The notes below the pieces were generated by a model. The model did no database searches, was not told the origin of the DNA, and saw nothing but the letters and a program-made list of their open reading frames with translations. 64,000 nucleotides of DNA from Ramlibacter aurantiacus (GTDB lineage: Bacteria > Pseudomonadota > Gammaproteobacteria > Burkholderiales > Burkholderiaceae_C). This document shows, in pieces, positions 1-7,940 of the stretch; the first letter of the stretch is position 1, and every line of letters starts with the position of its first letter. Position numbers and translations under genes: made by a program. Location: assembly GCF_016722895.1 (NCBI RefSeq), contig NZ_JAEQNA010000005.1, positions 62,001 through 126,000 of the forward strand, read 5' to 3'.

Positions 1-87
1 CTTCACAGCCAGTTGGCGCGGATCGTCCACCTGGCGGGCACGCCAGTCGATCACCTCGTGGTCCTCATTCTGGAAGGGCTCCACCAC
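1..87 (-). CDS. N-terminal fragment of an unrecognised protein, running off the left edge
   Basis: Twenty-nine codons are open from a GTG at 87 (a second GTG lies at 84) to the window edge. An in-frame TGA at 118-120 limits the frame upstream, and AGGA at 91-94 is a plausible ribosome-binding site. The visible peptide is acidic and begins VVEPFQNEDHEVIDW; I do not recognise the family. The gene is divergent from the MarR gene at 233, and the intergenic space contains a PicR-like box at 189-206. It may therefore be a target of that regulator (inference). Confidence 0.45.
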   Translation of the reverse strand, partial: MVEPFQNEDHEVIDWRARQVDDPRQLAVK

Positions 88-188
88 GAGTCCTGTCGGG
101 GGTCCAGGCAGGGCGCCTCACGGGCGTCATGGACCGCACTTCGTGCGCGACCGGGCTCAGGCGTGTCATGGATCGGGGGAATAAAATC

Positions 189-206
189 ATCAGCGGACTG
201 ACGAAT
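189..206. promoter_or_regulatory. Candidate MarR/PicR-type operator between divergent genes
   Basis: The 18-mer ATCAGCGGACTGACGAAT contains TCAG-CGGA-CTGA, which fits the TCAG-N4-CTNN pattern reported for the picolinate regulator PicR. It matches the perfect palindrome near 1013 at 14 of 18 positions. It lies 27 bp upstream of the MarR start at 233 and about 100 bp upstream of the leftward partial gene, a usual position for an autoregulatory site. Binding is not shown by sequence alone. Confidence 0.5.
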
Positions 207-232
207 ATGAGCACTTACGCGGGGGATACCAG

Positions 233-823
233 GTGGTTGAGCGAAACAAGTTGAAGGCCGACCGGTTGGCGAGGCAGAACGCCGCACGCCTGGCGGAAGC
301 GGCCGAGCCGCCGCGGGCCGACGTCGCGCTGGACGTGGAGCCGCCGGTGAGCGCCTCCATGTCGCCGAAGCAGCTTCTCTGGCGCCGGCCAGGCTTCCTG
401 GTGCGCCGGCTGCACCAGATCCATGTGGCGATGTTCCTGGAGGAGTGCTCCAGCCACCCTCTCACCCCGGTGCAGTTCGCAGTCCTGACGGCGCTGGCCG
501 TGCTGCCAGGGCTCGACCAGGTCTCGATCGGGCTGGAAGTCGGCCTGGACCGCACGACGACCGCCGACGTGGTCAAGCGCCTCGAGGAGAACGGCTTCGT
601 CAGGCGCACCGTGCACCCAGCCGACAAGCGTGCGCGCCAGGTATTCCTCACGAAGGCCGGACAGGTCGTCGTCGACGAGATGCACGCGAGCATGACGAGC
701 GCCCAAGAGCGGCTGCTGGCACCACTGACCCCGGCCGAGCGCGGGATGTTCATGCAGTTGCTCTCCAGGCTGGTCGAGGTGAACAACCAGTACGGCAGGA
801 CGACATTGAAGGGCATGGCCTGA
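233..823 (+). CDS. MarR-family transcriptional regulator (PicR-like paralogue 1)
   Basis: The 196-residue protein has a charged N-terminal tail of about 48 residues, then the signature WRRPGFLVRRLHQ, the helix-turn-helix region DRTTTADVVKRLEENGFV and a wing with the PADKRARQ basic loop. This is the usual winged-helix MarR layout with a long leader. The GTG at 233 is the first in-frame start after the upstream stop. Two more genes with the same RPGFL(I/V)RRLHQ block lie at 54701 and 55447 next to the picolinate genes, so the three are paralogues. The PicR-like box at 189-206 suggests autoregulation. It probably represses aromatic or pyridine catabolic genes; the ligand is unknown. Confidence 0.85.
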   Translation: MVERNKLKADRLARQNAARLAEAAEPPRADVALDVEPPVSASMSPKQLLWRRPGFLVRRLHQIHVAMFLEECSSHPLTPVQFAVLTALAVLPGLDQVSIGLEVGLDRTTTADVVKRLEENGFVRRTVHPADKRARQVFLTKAGQVVVDEMHASMTSAQERLLAPLTPAERGMFMQLLSRLVEVNNQYGRTTLKGMA

Positions 824-835
824 GCGTTCAGGCCA
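816..835. terminator. Bidirectional hairpin overlapping two convergent stop codons
   Basis: TGGCCTGA-GCGT-TCAGGCCA is a perfect 8-bp stem with a 4-nt loop. Its arms contain the TGA of the MarR gene (821-823) and, on the other strand, the TGA of the short leftward frame (828-830). There is no U-tract, so termination strength is uncertain. The shared stem supports the leftward frame being the 3' end of a former gene. Confidence 0.5.
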
Positions 836-972
836 GATAGACCGGGTCGTTGGCCACCACGCTGGTGCCGCACGCCACGCGGCGTTCCTTGAGCAAGAGC
901 CGGCCGTCCTCGCCGTGCCCTGGCTTCGCCATCGGCCAGACCGGATGTGCGGGCCACCTGCATCCATGTCAT
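828..972 (-). pseudogene. Decayed Rieske-type ferredoxin gene (ring-hydroxylase component remnant)
   Basis: An ATG at 972 has a good ribosome-binding site (AGGAG, 980-984). It opens with MTWMQVARTSGLADGE, which aligns with the first residues of the intact Rieske ferredoxin at 44190-44507 (MEWIRVASAQELGDDE). The frame is then lost; a second frame ending in VVANDPVYLA reaches the stop at 828. The CxH/CxxH cluster region is absent, so this is a frameshifted, internally deleted remnant of about 48 codons. A perfect operator palindrome lies 41 bp upstream, as for the intact gene. The N-terminal match is clear; the identity of the C-terminal part is not. Confidence 0.42.
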
Positions 973-1010
973 TTTCGAACTCCTGCTGCTGTTCGCTCTG
1001 GAAGCCAATC

Positions 1011-1030
1011 ATGTCAGTGCACTGACTAAT
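1011..1030. promoter_or_regulatory. Perfect palindromic MarR/PicR-type operator
   Basis: GTCAGTGCACTGAC at 1013-1026 is a perfect 14-bp palindrome followed by TAAT. It contains TCAG-TGCA-CTGA, an ideal case of TCAG-N4-CTNN. The ferredoxin remnant starts 41 bp away on the minus strand. The same TCAGT(G/A)CAC core occurs at 44543 and 44765 in the divergent picolinate promoter region. It looks like a binding site left in place after its target gene decayed. Confidence 0.6.
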
Positions 1031-1195
1031 ACGCAAGGCGGCCGCGTACGACGGGACGCTAGGGAAACTGCGGATTGCCCCGTCTTTTGCCGCAGTGTGA
1101 AAGGGGCTTTTTGCTTTGTAACAAGCTGCGCCTCGAGGCCTGTCCTTGGGCCGACATAAAGATCAGCATACAAACCAACGCGTTGCCCGATTAGG

Positions 1196-1876
1196 ATGCC
1201 AGGCCGCACCTCCATGCCCCTGTACCAAGCCACCCTCTTCGACTGCGATGGCGTTCTCGTGGACAGCGAGGGCATCACTCATGCCGTGCTGTCGGAACTG
1301 ATGGCCGAGCTCGACTGGTGCGTCTCACCCGAAGAGTGCGCCAGGATTTTTGGCGGCAAGGGGGTCGTCGAGGAGCGGGTACTGATCGAGACCCGCACCG
1401 GCCGCCCATTGCCGCCGGAGTGGGTCGCGCAGTTCCGCTCCAGGCGTGATGCCGAACTCAGGAGGAGCCTACGGCCGATTCCTCACGCCCTCGAAGCCGT
1501 CGCGCGGGCGCATGCCGCATACGGCGAACGCATGGCGGTCGCCTCCGGCGCCTACCGCAGCAAAGTGGAGATGCAGTTGCGTCTGTGTGGCTTGTCGGGC
1601 TATTTCGAAGGTCGGGTGTTCAGCGGCCAGGAGCAGGCTCGTTCCAAGCCGCATCCCGACGTGTACCTCGCCGCTGCCGCTGCGCTCGGGGTGGACCCGC
1701 GAGCTTGTGTCGTCATCGAAGACACGGTGACCGGCGTGGCTGCCGGCGTGGCTGCCGGGGCGACGGTCCTGGGCTACTGCCCACGCACCGCCGCCATCAG
1801 CGACGCGGGGGCGCTGGTGGCCGCCGGAGCGGCCCGCGTGATCGCGGACCTGCGCGAGCTCGACGCACTGATCTGA
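1196..1876 (+). CDS. HAD-superfamily hydrolase (subfamily IA, phosphatase/phosphoglucomutase-like)
   Basis: The 226-residue protein has motif I FDCDGVLVDSE near residues 15-25 (nucleophile DxD), a helical cap, motif II VASGAYR, motif III lysine in the SKPHPD stretch and motif IV VIEDTVTG. This order is typical of YieH/Gph-type phosphatases. The substrate cannot be deduced. Starts at 1196 and 1214 are both possible; the second gives a more usual N-terminus. It stands alone between the MarR locus and a convergent DUF3422 gene. Confidence 0.85.
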   Translation: MPGRTSMPLYQATLFDCDGVLVDSEGITHAVLSELMAELDWCVSPEECARIFGGKGVVEERVLIETRTGRPLPPEWVAQFRSRRDAELRRSLRPIPHALEAVARAHAAYGERMAVASGAYRSKVEMQLRLCGLSGYFEGRVFSGQEQARSKPHPDVYLAAAAALGVDPRACVVIEDTVTGVAAGVAAGATVLGYCPRTAAISDAGALVAAGAARVIADLRELDALI

Positions 1877-1930
1877 ACGCCCGCCTTCCGTCGGCAGCCC
1901 GGGCCGCACGATGGCCAAGCCGGCAGCCTA

Positions 1931-3226
1931 CTACGCCCCCTTGACCCGCTCGTGCAGCCGCCGCAAAGAGCCCCACACCGCGACGGCCACGATCGGGATC
2001 GCCACCGCCGCCGTCGATTCGGGCGTGAACGGCCAGCCCAGGGCTTGCGCGCCCTTGGCCAGGTACGTCACCAGGCCGACGATGTAGTAGGTGATGGCGG
2101 CCACCGAGAGGCCTTCCACCGTGGACTGCAGCTTCAGCTGCACGGCCTGGCGGCGGTTCATGGTCGCCAGCAGCTGCTGGCTGCTCTCCTGCTGCTCGAT
2201 CTCCACGCGGGTGCGCAGCAGGTTGCTGGCCCGCGACACCCGCTGCGACAGCGCGTCCTGCCGGCGCGCCGCCCATTCGCAGGTGCTGCGCGCGGGCGAC
2301 AGGCGCCGCTGGATGAAGTCGCCCAGCGTCTGCAGGCCCGGCAGTCGCGCCTCGCCGATGTCCGCCACGCGCCGGTCCACCAGCTGGAAATAGGCACTGC
2401 TGGCCGAGAAGCGCGAGTGGCTGGCGGCGTACTGGCTCTCGATCTCGCCGGCCAGCAGCGTCAATCGATCGAGCAACTGCGGCTCTTCATGCCGCGCGGC
2501 GTCCCGGATGGCGGCCGCCAGTGCGGCCAGTTCGTGTTCGGCCCGCCCCAGTGCCGCGAACGCGCGCCGCGCCACGGGCAACGCCAGCAGGGCCATCATG
2601 CGGTAGCTGTCGATCTCGATCAGCTGCTGCACCAGGCGACCCAGGCCACGCGCCGGCATGTCACCGGAGAGCAGCACCATGCGCGTGAAGCCGTCGGCGT
2701 GCAGTGCGAAGTCGGCGTAGACCTCGGCCCGCCCCCCGTCCAGCACCGAGCCGACCAGCGTGTCCTCCCGCAGCACCGTCCCAAGCTGCGGTGCGCAACC
2801 CGTGGGCGCCGCGCGCAGCACCCACAGGTGCAGACCGGCCAGCAGGCGGCCGGGCAAGCCGGCCAGCCAGGCCTGGGGCAGGTGGCGCAGCACGGTCTCG
2901 GGTTCGCGCTCGCCGAGGCCCGCCGGGTCGAGCGGGCACGAGAACGACCAGCTCACGAACTCGGTGTGCAGCTCCCACCGCAGGTGAAAGCCGGCCACGT
3001 CGACCCGCAGGTGCGTGCAGTCGCGGTCCGGAACCGGCAGGTGGTGGTCGCGCAGCAGCGAGGCCAGGTGCGCCCGGCTCGCCTCGCGCTGGTCGGCATC
3101 GCACAACAGCACCACATGGCTGATGGCCAGCGGCGCCGCCAGCGCCTCGGGCGGGCGGGCGTGGATCTCGTTGTGCAGGGCGGTGCGCTGCGGATGCGGC
3201 GCTGGCAGGTGGTGCGACAGGCTCAT
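1931..3226 (-). CDS. DUF3422 family protein with C-terminal membrane anchor
   Basis: The 431-residue protein opens with the family signature LHNEIHARPPE near residues 17-27. A long soluble region with coiled-coil-like helices follows (about 225-360). The C-terminus has two hydrophobic segments, around residues 370-390 and 400-420. This matches DUF3422 proteins, a common proteobacterial family of unknown function that looks like an inner-membrane-anchored cytoplasmic protein. It is convergent with the HAD gene and followed by the P450 gene on the same strand after a 177-bp gap without a recognised gene. Confidence 0.85.
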   Translation of the reverse strand: MSLSHHLPAPHPQRTALHNEIHARPPEALAAPLAISHVVLLCDADQREASRAHLASLLRDHHLPVPDRDCTHLRVDVAGFHLRWELHTEFVSWSFSCPLDPAGLGEREPETVLRHLPQAWLAGLPGRLLAGLHLWVLRAAPTGCAPQLGTVLREDTLVGSVLDGGRAEVYADFALHADGFTRMVLLSGDMPARGLGRLVQQLIEIDSYRMMALLALPVARRAFAALGRAEHELAALAAAIRDAARHEEPQLLDRLTLLAGEIESQYAASHSRFSASSAYFQLVDRRVADIGEARLPGLQTLGDFIQRRLSPARSTCEWAARRQDALSQRVSRASNLLRTRVEIEQQESSQQLLATMNRRQAVQLKLQSTVEGLSVAAITYYIVGLVTYLAKGAQALGWPFTPESTAAVAIPIVAVAVWGSLRRLHERVKGA

Positions 3227-3403
3227 CGGTCCTCCGGATGCCGATGCTAGTCCACTGAAACACTGCGACGAGGCGGTGCCGTGCGGCCCCTCACCACCCC
3301 TTCCAATGGTTCAGCCGACCGTGCGGCGATCCAGGCGCGTGGGGCCGCCGGGCGTGGTGAGCCACGAGCCGGATGCGCCAGATCGCACGGCGCTGCGGCT
3401 GCA

Positions 3404-5746
3404 TCAGAGCGCCAGGATGATCTTCTGGCCGGCGGCCCGCGAGCAGCAGGCGAGCATGCGCTGGTTGGCGGCGCGCTCCGACTTGGTCAGCACCTTGTCG
3501 CGGTGGTCGACCTCCCCCTCCACCACCGCCACCTCGCAGGTGCCGCACAGGCCCTCGTTGCAGTCGCAGGGCACGTCGAATCCGGCCGACTGCAGGGCCT
3601 GCAGCAGGGTCTTGTCGGGAGGCACCAGCACATCGACGTCGGAGTCCTTCAGGTGCGCGACGAAGGCATGCTCCCGGGCCGGATCGAGCGCCGAGCCGTC
3701 GGCGCTGAAGTGCTCGAAGTGCAGCACGCCTTCGGGCCAGCGCTCGCTCAGGTTCTCGAGTTCGTCGATGAGGCGGTCCGGGCCGCAGGCGTAGACCCGG
3801 GTGGCGCCATCCACGTGCGCCAGGACGGTGGGCAGGTCCATGCGCCGGCCCTCGGCCTTGACGTACAGCGTGAGGTGCCCGCCATGTTCGCGCTCCAGGC
3901 GATCGAGCAGGGCCATCTGCCGACGCGAGCGGCCGGCGTAATGGATTTCGTACGCCTTGCCGATGCGCTTGAGGCGGTCGGCCATGGCCATCACCGGCGT
4001 GATGCCGATGCCGGCGGCGATGAGCACGAAGCGCCGTGCCGATTCGTCGAGCTTGAACAGGTTCTTGGGGCCCGAGAGCTGCAGCGCCTGGCCCACCTCG
4101 AGCGTGTCGCAGAAGTGGCGCGATCCGCCCCGGCCATCGCCCTCGCGCTGCACCACCACCTGCAGCAGGCTGCGGTCATCGGCTGGCCCGCATAGCGAGT
4201 ACTTGCGGCGGAAGCCGCCGGCGATCAGGTCCACGTGCGCGCCGGCGCTCCAGGCCGGCAGCGGCCCGCCCCGGGGATCGGCCAGCTCGATGCGGCACAG
4301 GCCCTCGCCTTCCTCGTGCTTGCCGCGGACGACCACCGTGCGCGCGATGCTGTCCTTGGCCGGCGGGCCGATGTAGAACGGCTCGGCGCTGGCCGCCGTG
4401 GGGGAGCCGCTGCGCCCGGGGTTGAGCGCGGGGTCCCACTCCACCCACAGCTCCGAGGGGCCGCGGAACGAGGTGTTGGACAGGTAATCGATCTGCTGGC
4501 CTGCGACCAGTCGGATGTGCGGCAGGCGGCGCACGAACTCCTCGAGGAACACCCGCATCTGCATGCGGCCGATGTTCTTGCCCATGCACTGGTGCGCGCC
4601 GTAGCCGAAGGTGAGGTGTTCCACCGCGCCCTCGCGGTAGACGTCCACTTCATCGGGGTTCTCGAAGTGGCGCGGATCGAAGTTGGCCGAGGCCATCACG
4701 ACCAGCAGCTTGCCGCCCTTGGGGATGCGCACGCCGCCCACCACGGCGTCGTCGGTGGCGATGCGGCGCCAGGCGATGATGGATCCGGCCACGCGCAGGC
4801 ATTCCTCCACCGCATTGGGAATGAGGGCCGGGTTGGCGCAGATGTCCTCCCAGGCCTTGCGCTGCGTGAGCAGCGTGAGGAAGGCGTTGGCCGTGGCGTT
4901 GGAGGTGGTCTCGTGCGCCGCCGCCAGGATGGCCATCATCATCGAGCGCATGTACGACTCGGGCACCACGTCCGGGTGCGCCAGGTGCTGGCGGATGGTC
5001 TCGTACATCCAGCCCTCGCCATCGGGCCTGGCCCGCATGTCGTCCAGGATCTGCTGCGCGGTCTGCCAGAAGCGGCCCACGTTGTGGGCGATCTCCAGCT
5101 GCTCCTGCGGCGAGGGGCGGCCCCAGGTGTTGAGCGTGTGCGCCACGGCGAACTGGCGCAGCTGCTCGGCGCCCTCGTCGGGCACGCCCAGGAACTTCAG
5201 CGCGATGTTCAGCGGGATCTCGTAGAACATCTCGCGCACCAGGTCGGCGCGGCCCTTGTCCACGAAACGGTCCATGTACTGGCGCGCCAGCGATCGCACC
5301 ATGGGCTCGAAGGTGGAGAGCCGCTCGGGCAGAAAGGCGTCCATCAGCAGGCGCCGGCGCTCCATGTGGTCGGGCTCGTCCTCGTTGACCATGGTGCGGT
5401 TCATCGCGAAGCCGTACGACTGCAGGATCTCCATCACCTGCGGCGGGGCCGGCGTGATCTTCTCCAGCGCGATGGCCGGCGAGAACAGGATGTTGTCGCG
5501 GAACACCGCCTTGACGTCCTCATAGCGGGTCACCACCCAGTAGCCCAGCTGCGGGCTCCAGAACACCGGCTCCTGCTCGCGCGCCCAGCGCAGGTAGTCG
5601 CCAGGGGACTGCATGTAGGCCGGCTCGAACGGGTTGAAGGCGGCCGCGTTGGCGCTGACCGGGCAGCCGTTGGGCGCCAGCTGCCGCTGCAGCGCCTGGT
5701 GATCGATGGGACAGCGGCCGAGCGCCGCGGAGGAAGGGCTGTTCAT
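3404..5746 (-). CDS. Self-sufficient cytochrome P450 fused to a phthalate-dioxygenase-type reductase (CYP116B-like)
   Basis: The 780-residue fusion needs no separate redox partner. The heme domain (about 1-440) has the I-helix AHETT at 277-281, ExxR at 314-318 and the heme loop FGYGAHQCMG at 380-389 with ligand Cys387. The reductase domain has the flavin motif RKYS at 514-517 and the nucleotide loop AAGIGITPV at 577-585. A plant-type ferredoxin domain follows, with Cys729, Cys734, Cys737 and a last ligand near Cys767. Length and order match P450RhF-type CYP116B enzymes, which hydroxylate or dealkylate aromatic substrates with NADPH. A perfect palindrome at 5779-5795 lies just upstream, next to an IclR gene, so substrate-responsive control is likely. 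The substrate is unknown. Confidence 0.93.
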   Translation of the reverse strand: MNSPSSAALGRCPIDHQALQRQLAPNGCPVSANAAAFNPFEPAYMQSPGDYLRWAREQEPVFWSPQLGYWVVTRYEDVKAVFRDNILFSPAIALEKITPAPPQVMEILQSYGFAMNRTMVNEDEPDHMERRRLLMDAFLPERLSTFEPMVRSLARQYMDRFVDKGRADLVREMFYEIPLNIALKFLGVPDEGAEQLRQFAVAHTLNTWGRPSPQEQLEIAHNVGRFWQTAQQILDDMRARPDGEGWMYETIRQHLAHPDVVPESYMRSMMMAILAAAHETTSNATANAFLTLLTQRKAWEDICANPALIPNAVEECLRVAGSIIAWRRIATDDAVVGGVRIPKGGKLLVVMASANFDPRHFENPDEVDVYREGAVEHLTFGYGAHQCMGKNIGRMQMRVFLEEFVRRLPHIRLVAGQQIDYLSNTSFRGPSELWVEWDPALNPGRSGSPTAASAEPFYIGPPAKDSIARTVVVRGKHEEGEGLCRIELADPRGGPLPAWSAGAHVDLIAGGFRRKYSLCGPADDRSLLQVVVQREGDGRGGSRHFCDTLEVGQALQLSGPKNLFKLDESARRFVLIAAGIGITPVMAMADRLKRIGKAYEIHYAGRSRRQMALLDRLEREHGGHLTLYVKAEGRRMDLPTVLAHVDGATRVYACGPDRLIDELENLSERWPEGVLHFEHFSADGSALDPAREHAFVAHLKDSDVDVLVPPDKTLLQALQSAGFDVPCDCNEGLCGTCEVAVVEGEVDHRDKVLTKSERAANQRMLACCSRAAGQKIILAL

Positions 5747-5778
5747 GGCAGTCGCTCGAAAAGGAATTGCGGAAGTGT

Positions 5779-5795
5779 TTTACGCAAAGCGTAAA
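5779..5795. promoter_or_regulatory. IclR-type operator palindrome upstream of the P450 gene
   Basis: TTTACGC-AAA-GCGTAAA is a perfect inverted repeat with 7-bp arms, 33-49 bp upstream of the P450 start and 20 bp beyond the IclR stop. A near-identical 15-bp copy lies at 6671-6685. Two copies flanking one IclR gene suggest a shared regulator site (inference). Confidence 0.65.
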
Positions 5796-5814
5796 TTCGC
5801 CACAGGGTTTACCC

Positions 5815-6648
5815 CTAAACCATGGCCTGGTCGCCGCCGAACCCCATGGTGGCGCTGATGCCGCGGGCCTCTTCCACCACCTGGGGGCAGACCCGGCCGC
5901 CCGGACGGGTATCGAAGCCGTTGCTCGCCCCCAGGGCGGTGAGGACCGCGCAGACATGCCCGCGCGCATCGAAGATGGGCGCCGACACCGCGCTGATGCC
6001 CGCCAGCAGGGTGTCGTTGACGATGGCGCAGCCCTGTTCACGCACCTGCCTGCAGAGCCTGGCCACCGGCTCCGGCCCGGACAACATCGAGCGCTGCTCG
6101 GGCGTGGCCGCGTCGAATTCCGACTCGGCCTTCCGGCGCAGCTCGGCGTCGCCTGAGTAGGCCAGGAAGACCTGCCCCGTGGCCGACCAGAGCAAGGGCA
6201 TGACCGAGCCGGCGCGGATGTTCACCGTCACCGGCAGCGAGGGTTCCTCGATCCGCAGCACGGTCGGGCCGAGGTTGCCCATGACGGCGATGAAGCAGGT
6301 GACCTGCAGCGCTTCGCGCAGGTCCAGCAGCGCGCTCTCACCCAGGCGCACCGGATCGCATTGGCGCAGGGCCGCCAGGCCGATGCGGATGGATTCCGGG
6401 CCCAGCCGGTAGTGCTGCGTGGACGGGTCTTGCGCCACCAGCCCCTCCTGGATGAGGCTGACCAGGTAGCGGTGGACCTTGGACGCGCTTTCCTGCACAT
6501 CGGCGGCGATGGCGGTCAGGCTGGCGGATCCTCCCAGCCGCGCCAGCGCCTTGAGGATGGACATGCCGGTTTCCGCGGATTGAACGCGCTGGCGACGGTC
6601 GGTGAGGGAGGTGGCTGGCATGGGCGGGATCGAAGGAGTGGGTCGCAT
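5815..6648 (-). CDS. IclR-family transcriptional regulator
   Basis: The 277-residue protein has an N-terminal winged helix (about 25-90; QSAETGMSILKAL, then the recognition-helix region VQESASKVHRYL). The IclR effector domain follows (about 100-270). The ATG at 6648 is chosen; ATG 6621 is a shorter alternative and TTG 6678 a longer one lying inside the operator. It sits between the leftward P450 gene and the rightward Bug-receptor/CoA-transferase genes. TTACGC(A)AWGCGTAA palindromes on both sides suggest that it controls both units and possibly itself. IclR proteins of this type usually sense the aromatic substrate or a metabolite of it. Confidence 0.88.
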   Translation of the reverse strand: MRPTPSIPPMPATSLTDRRQRVQSAETGMSILKALARLGGSASLTAIAADVQESASKVHRYLVSLIQEGLVAQDPSTQHYRLGPESIRIGLAALRQCDPVRLGESALLDLREALQVTCFIAVMGNLGPTVLRIEEPSLPVTVNIRAGSVMPLLWSATGQVFLAYSGDAELRRKAESEFDAATPEQRSMLSGPEPVARLCRQVREQGCAIVNDTLLAGISAVSAPIFDARGHVCAVLTALGASNGFDTRPGGRVCPQVVEEARGISATMGFGGDQAMV

Positions 6649-6670
6649 CAGGGTAATCACCGTCCAGCTT

Positions 6671-6698
6671 TTACGCAATGCGTAATACCCTTGCGCAA
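6671..6698. promoter_or_regulatory. Second IclR-type operator palindrome, between the regulator and the Bug gene
   Basis: TTACGC-AAT-GCGTAA (6671-6685) repeats the palindrome at 5779-5795 with one spacer change. A further 8-bp palindrome, TTGCGCAA, follows at 6691-6698. The pair lies 23 bp above the IclR start and about 27-54 bp above the Bug start, so it can serve both divergent promoters. Confidence 0.62.
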
Positions 6699-6724
6699 TT
6701 CATTCATCCGTTCAAGGAGATCCC

Positions 6725-7702
6725 ATGTTGAACCGGCGTCACGCCACCGGACTGATCGCGGCACTGGCCGTCCTGGCAGGCAGCGGCCTGGCCCATGCCC
6801 AGAACTTCCCCGGCAAGCCCATCCGCTGGGTCGTGCCCTACCCGGCCGGCGGCGGCTCGGACTTTCTGGCGCGCACCATCGGCCAGCAACTGTCGACCCA
6901 GATCGGACAGCCGGTCCTGATCGAGAACAAGCCCGGCGGCAACACGGCCATCGCCGCGTCCGACGTGGCGCGCGCGGCGCCCGACGGCTACACCATCCTG
7001 TCCGCCGACAACGGCACCATGGTGTTCAACACGGCGCTGTACTCCAAGCTCTCCTACCACCCCGAGAAGAACCTGGTCCCGGTCACCTTGATGGGCAAGT
7101 TCCCCATGATCCTGGTGGTGGGGCCGAATTCAGAGTTCAAGGACGCGAAGGACTTCATCGCCAAGGCCAAGGCCGCGCCTGGCCGCATCAGCTACGGCTC
7201 GGCCGGCGCGGGCAGCCCGCACCACCTGGCCATGGAACTGCTGAAGGTCGACGCGGGCCTGCACATGGTGCACATCCCCTACCGCGGCGCCGCCCCGGCG
7301 CTCACGGACCTGGCCGGCGGGCAGGTCGCCGCGATGATGGTCGACCTGGCGGCCGGCGCCGGCTTCCTCAAGGGCGGCAAGGTGCGCCCGCTGGCCGTGG
7401 CCAACCCGACTCGCCTGCCCCAGCTGCCCGACGTGCCCACCTTCGCCGAGCTGGGCTTCAAGGGTGTCGAGGCCGCCGCCCAGGTGGGCGTGGTCGCCCC
7501 GGCCGGCACGCCCGCCGATGTGGTGGGCGCCCTGCAAAAGCAGATCGCCGCCGCCATCCAGACGCCGGCCATCCGCCAGAAGCTGATCGATTTCGGCATC
7601 GAGCCCGTGGGCAGCACGCCCCAGCAGTACGCGGACCTCAATCGCGCCGAGGTCCAGCGCTGGCACAAGCTGATTCGCGAGCAGAAGATCTCGCTGGATT
7701 GA
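6725..7702 (+). CDS. Bug-family periplasmic substrate-binding protein (tripartite tricarboxylate transporter receptor)
   Basis: The 325-residue protein has a Sec signal peptide (about 1-25, ending AHA-QN), the family motif YPAGGGSD (39-46) and the two-lobe Bug fold pattern, including PGG(N/A)..IA and a conserved Asp-rich stretch. Bug receptors bind carboxylates such as organic acids or aromatic acids in the periplasm. AAGGAG precedes the ATG. No TctA/TctB membrane partner is in the window. It is co-directional with the CaiB gene at 7941 and probably under the adjacent IclR regulator. The ligand may be the P450-pathway substrate (inference). Confidence 0.88.
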   Translation: MLNRRHATGLIAALAVLAGSGLAHAQNFPGKPIRWVVPYPAGGGSDFLARTIGQQLSTQIGQPVLIENKPGGNTAIAASDVARAAPDGYTILSADNGTMVFNTALYSKLSYHPEKNLVPVTLMGKFPMILVVGPNSEFKDAKDFIAKAKAAPGRISYGSAGAGSPHHLAMELLKVDAGLHMVHIPYRGAAPALTDLAGGQVAAMMVDLAAGAGFLKGGKVRPLAVANPTRLPQLPDVPTFAELGFKGVEAAAQVGVVAPAGTPADVVGALQKQIAAAIQTPAIRQKLIDFGIEPVGSTPQQYADLNRAEVQRWHKLIREQKISLD

Positions 7703-7940
7703 GGGTTGCGTCTCGGGGTGTCCACCGCGGGCGGCGCCGGGCGGGCCGCGCGACGGCCCCTTCGCGGCGGGCGCCAGTGGCAAGATCGTGAGCGACGACC
7801 CGGTCTTCATGCTCGAGTCGATGGGCCTTCGCACCGGCCCCGACCGGGCCAAGCTGATCGGGGCGAGCTGCCGGCTGCCCGAAGAGCCGCTCCCACGGCA
7901 TGGCGGCCGGTGCCGGCGTGCCCCTGAACGACCCCACACG

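Noticed and set aside
215-1036. Long leftward open frames across the left-end MarR gene
   Set aside because: They run opposite a well-supported MarR gene, have arginine-rich shadow composition and no family motifs; only the 828-972 portion has independent support.
7788-7940. In-frame upstream extension of the CoA-transferase
   Set aside because: The family N-terminus begins right after ATG 7941; the extra 51 residues show no similarity and no ribosome-binding site was seen at 7788.
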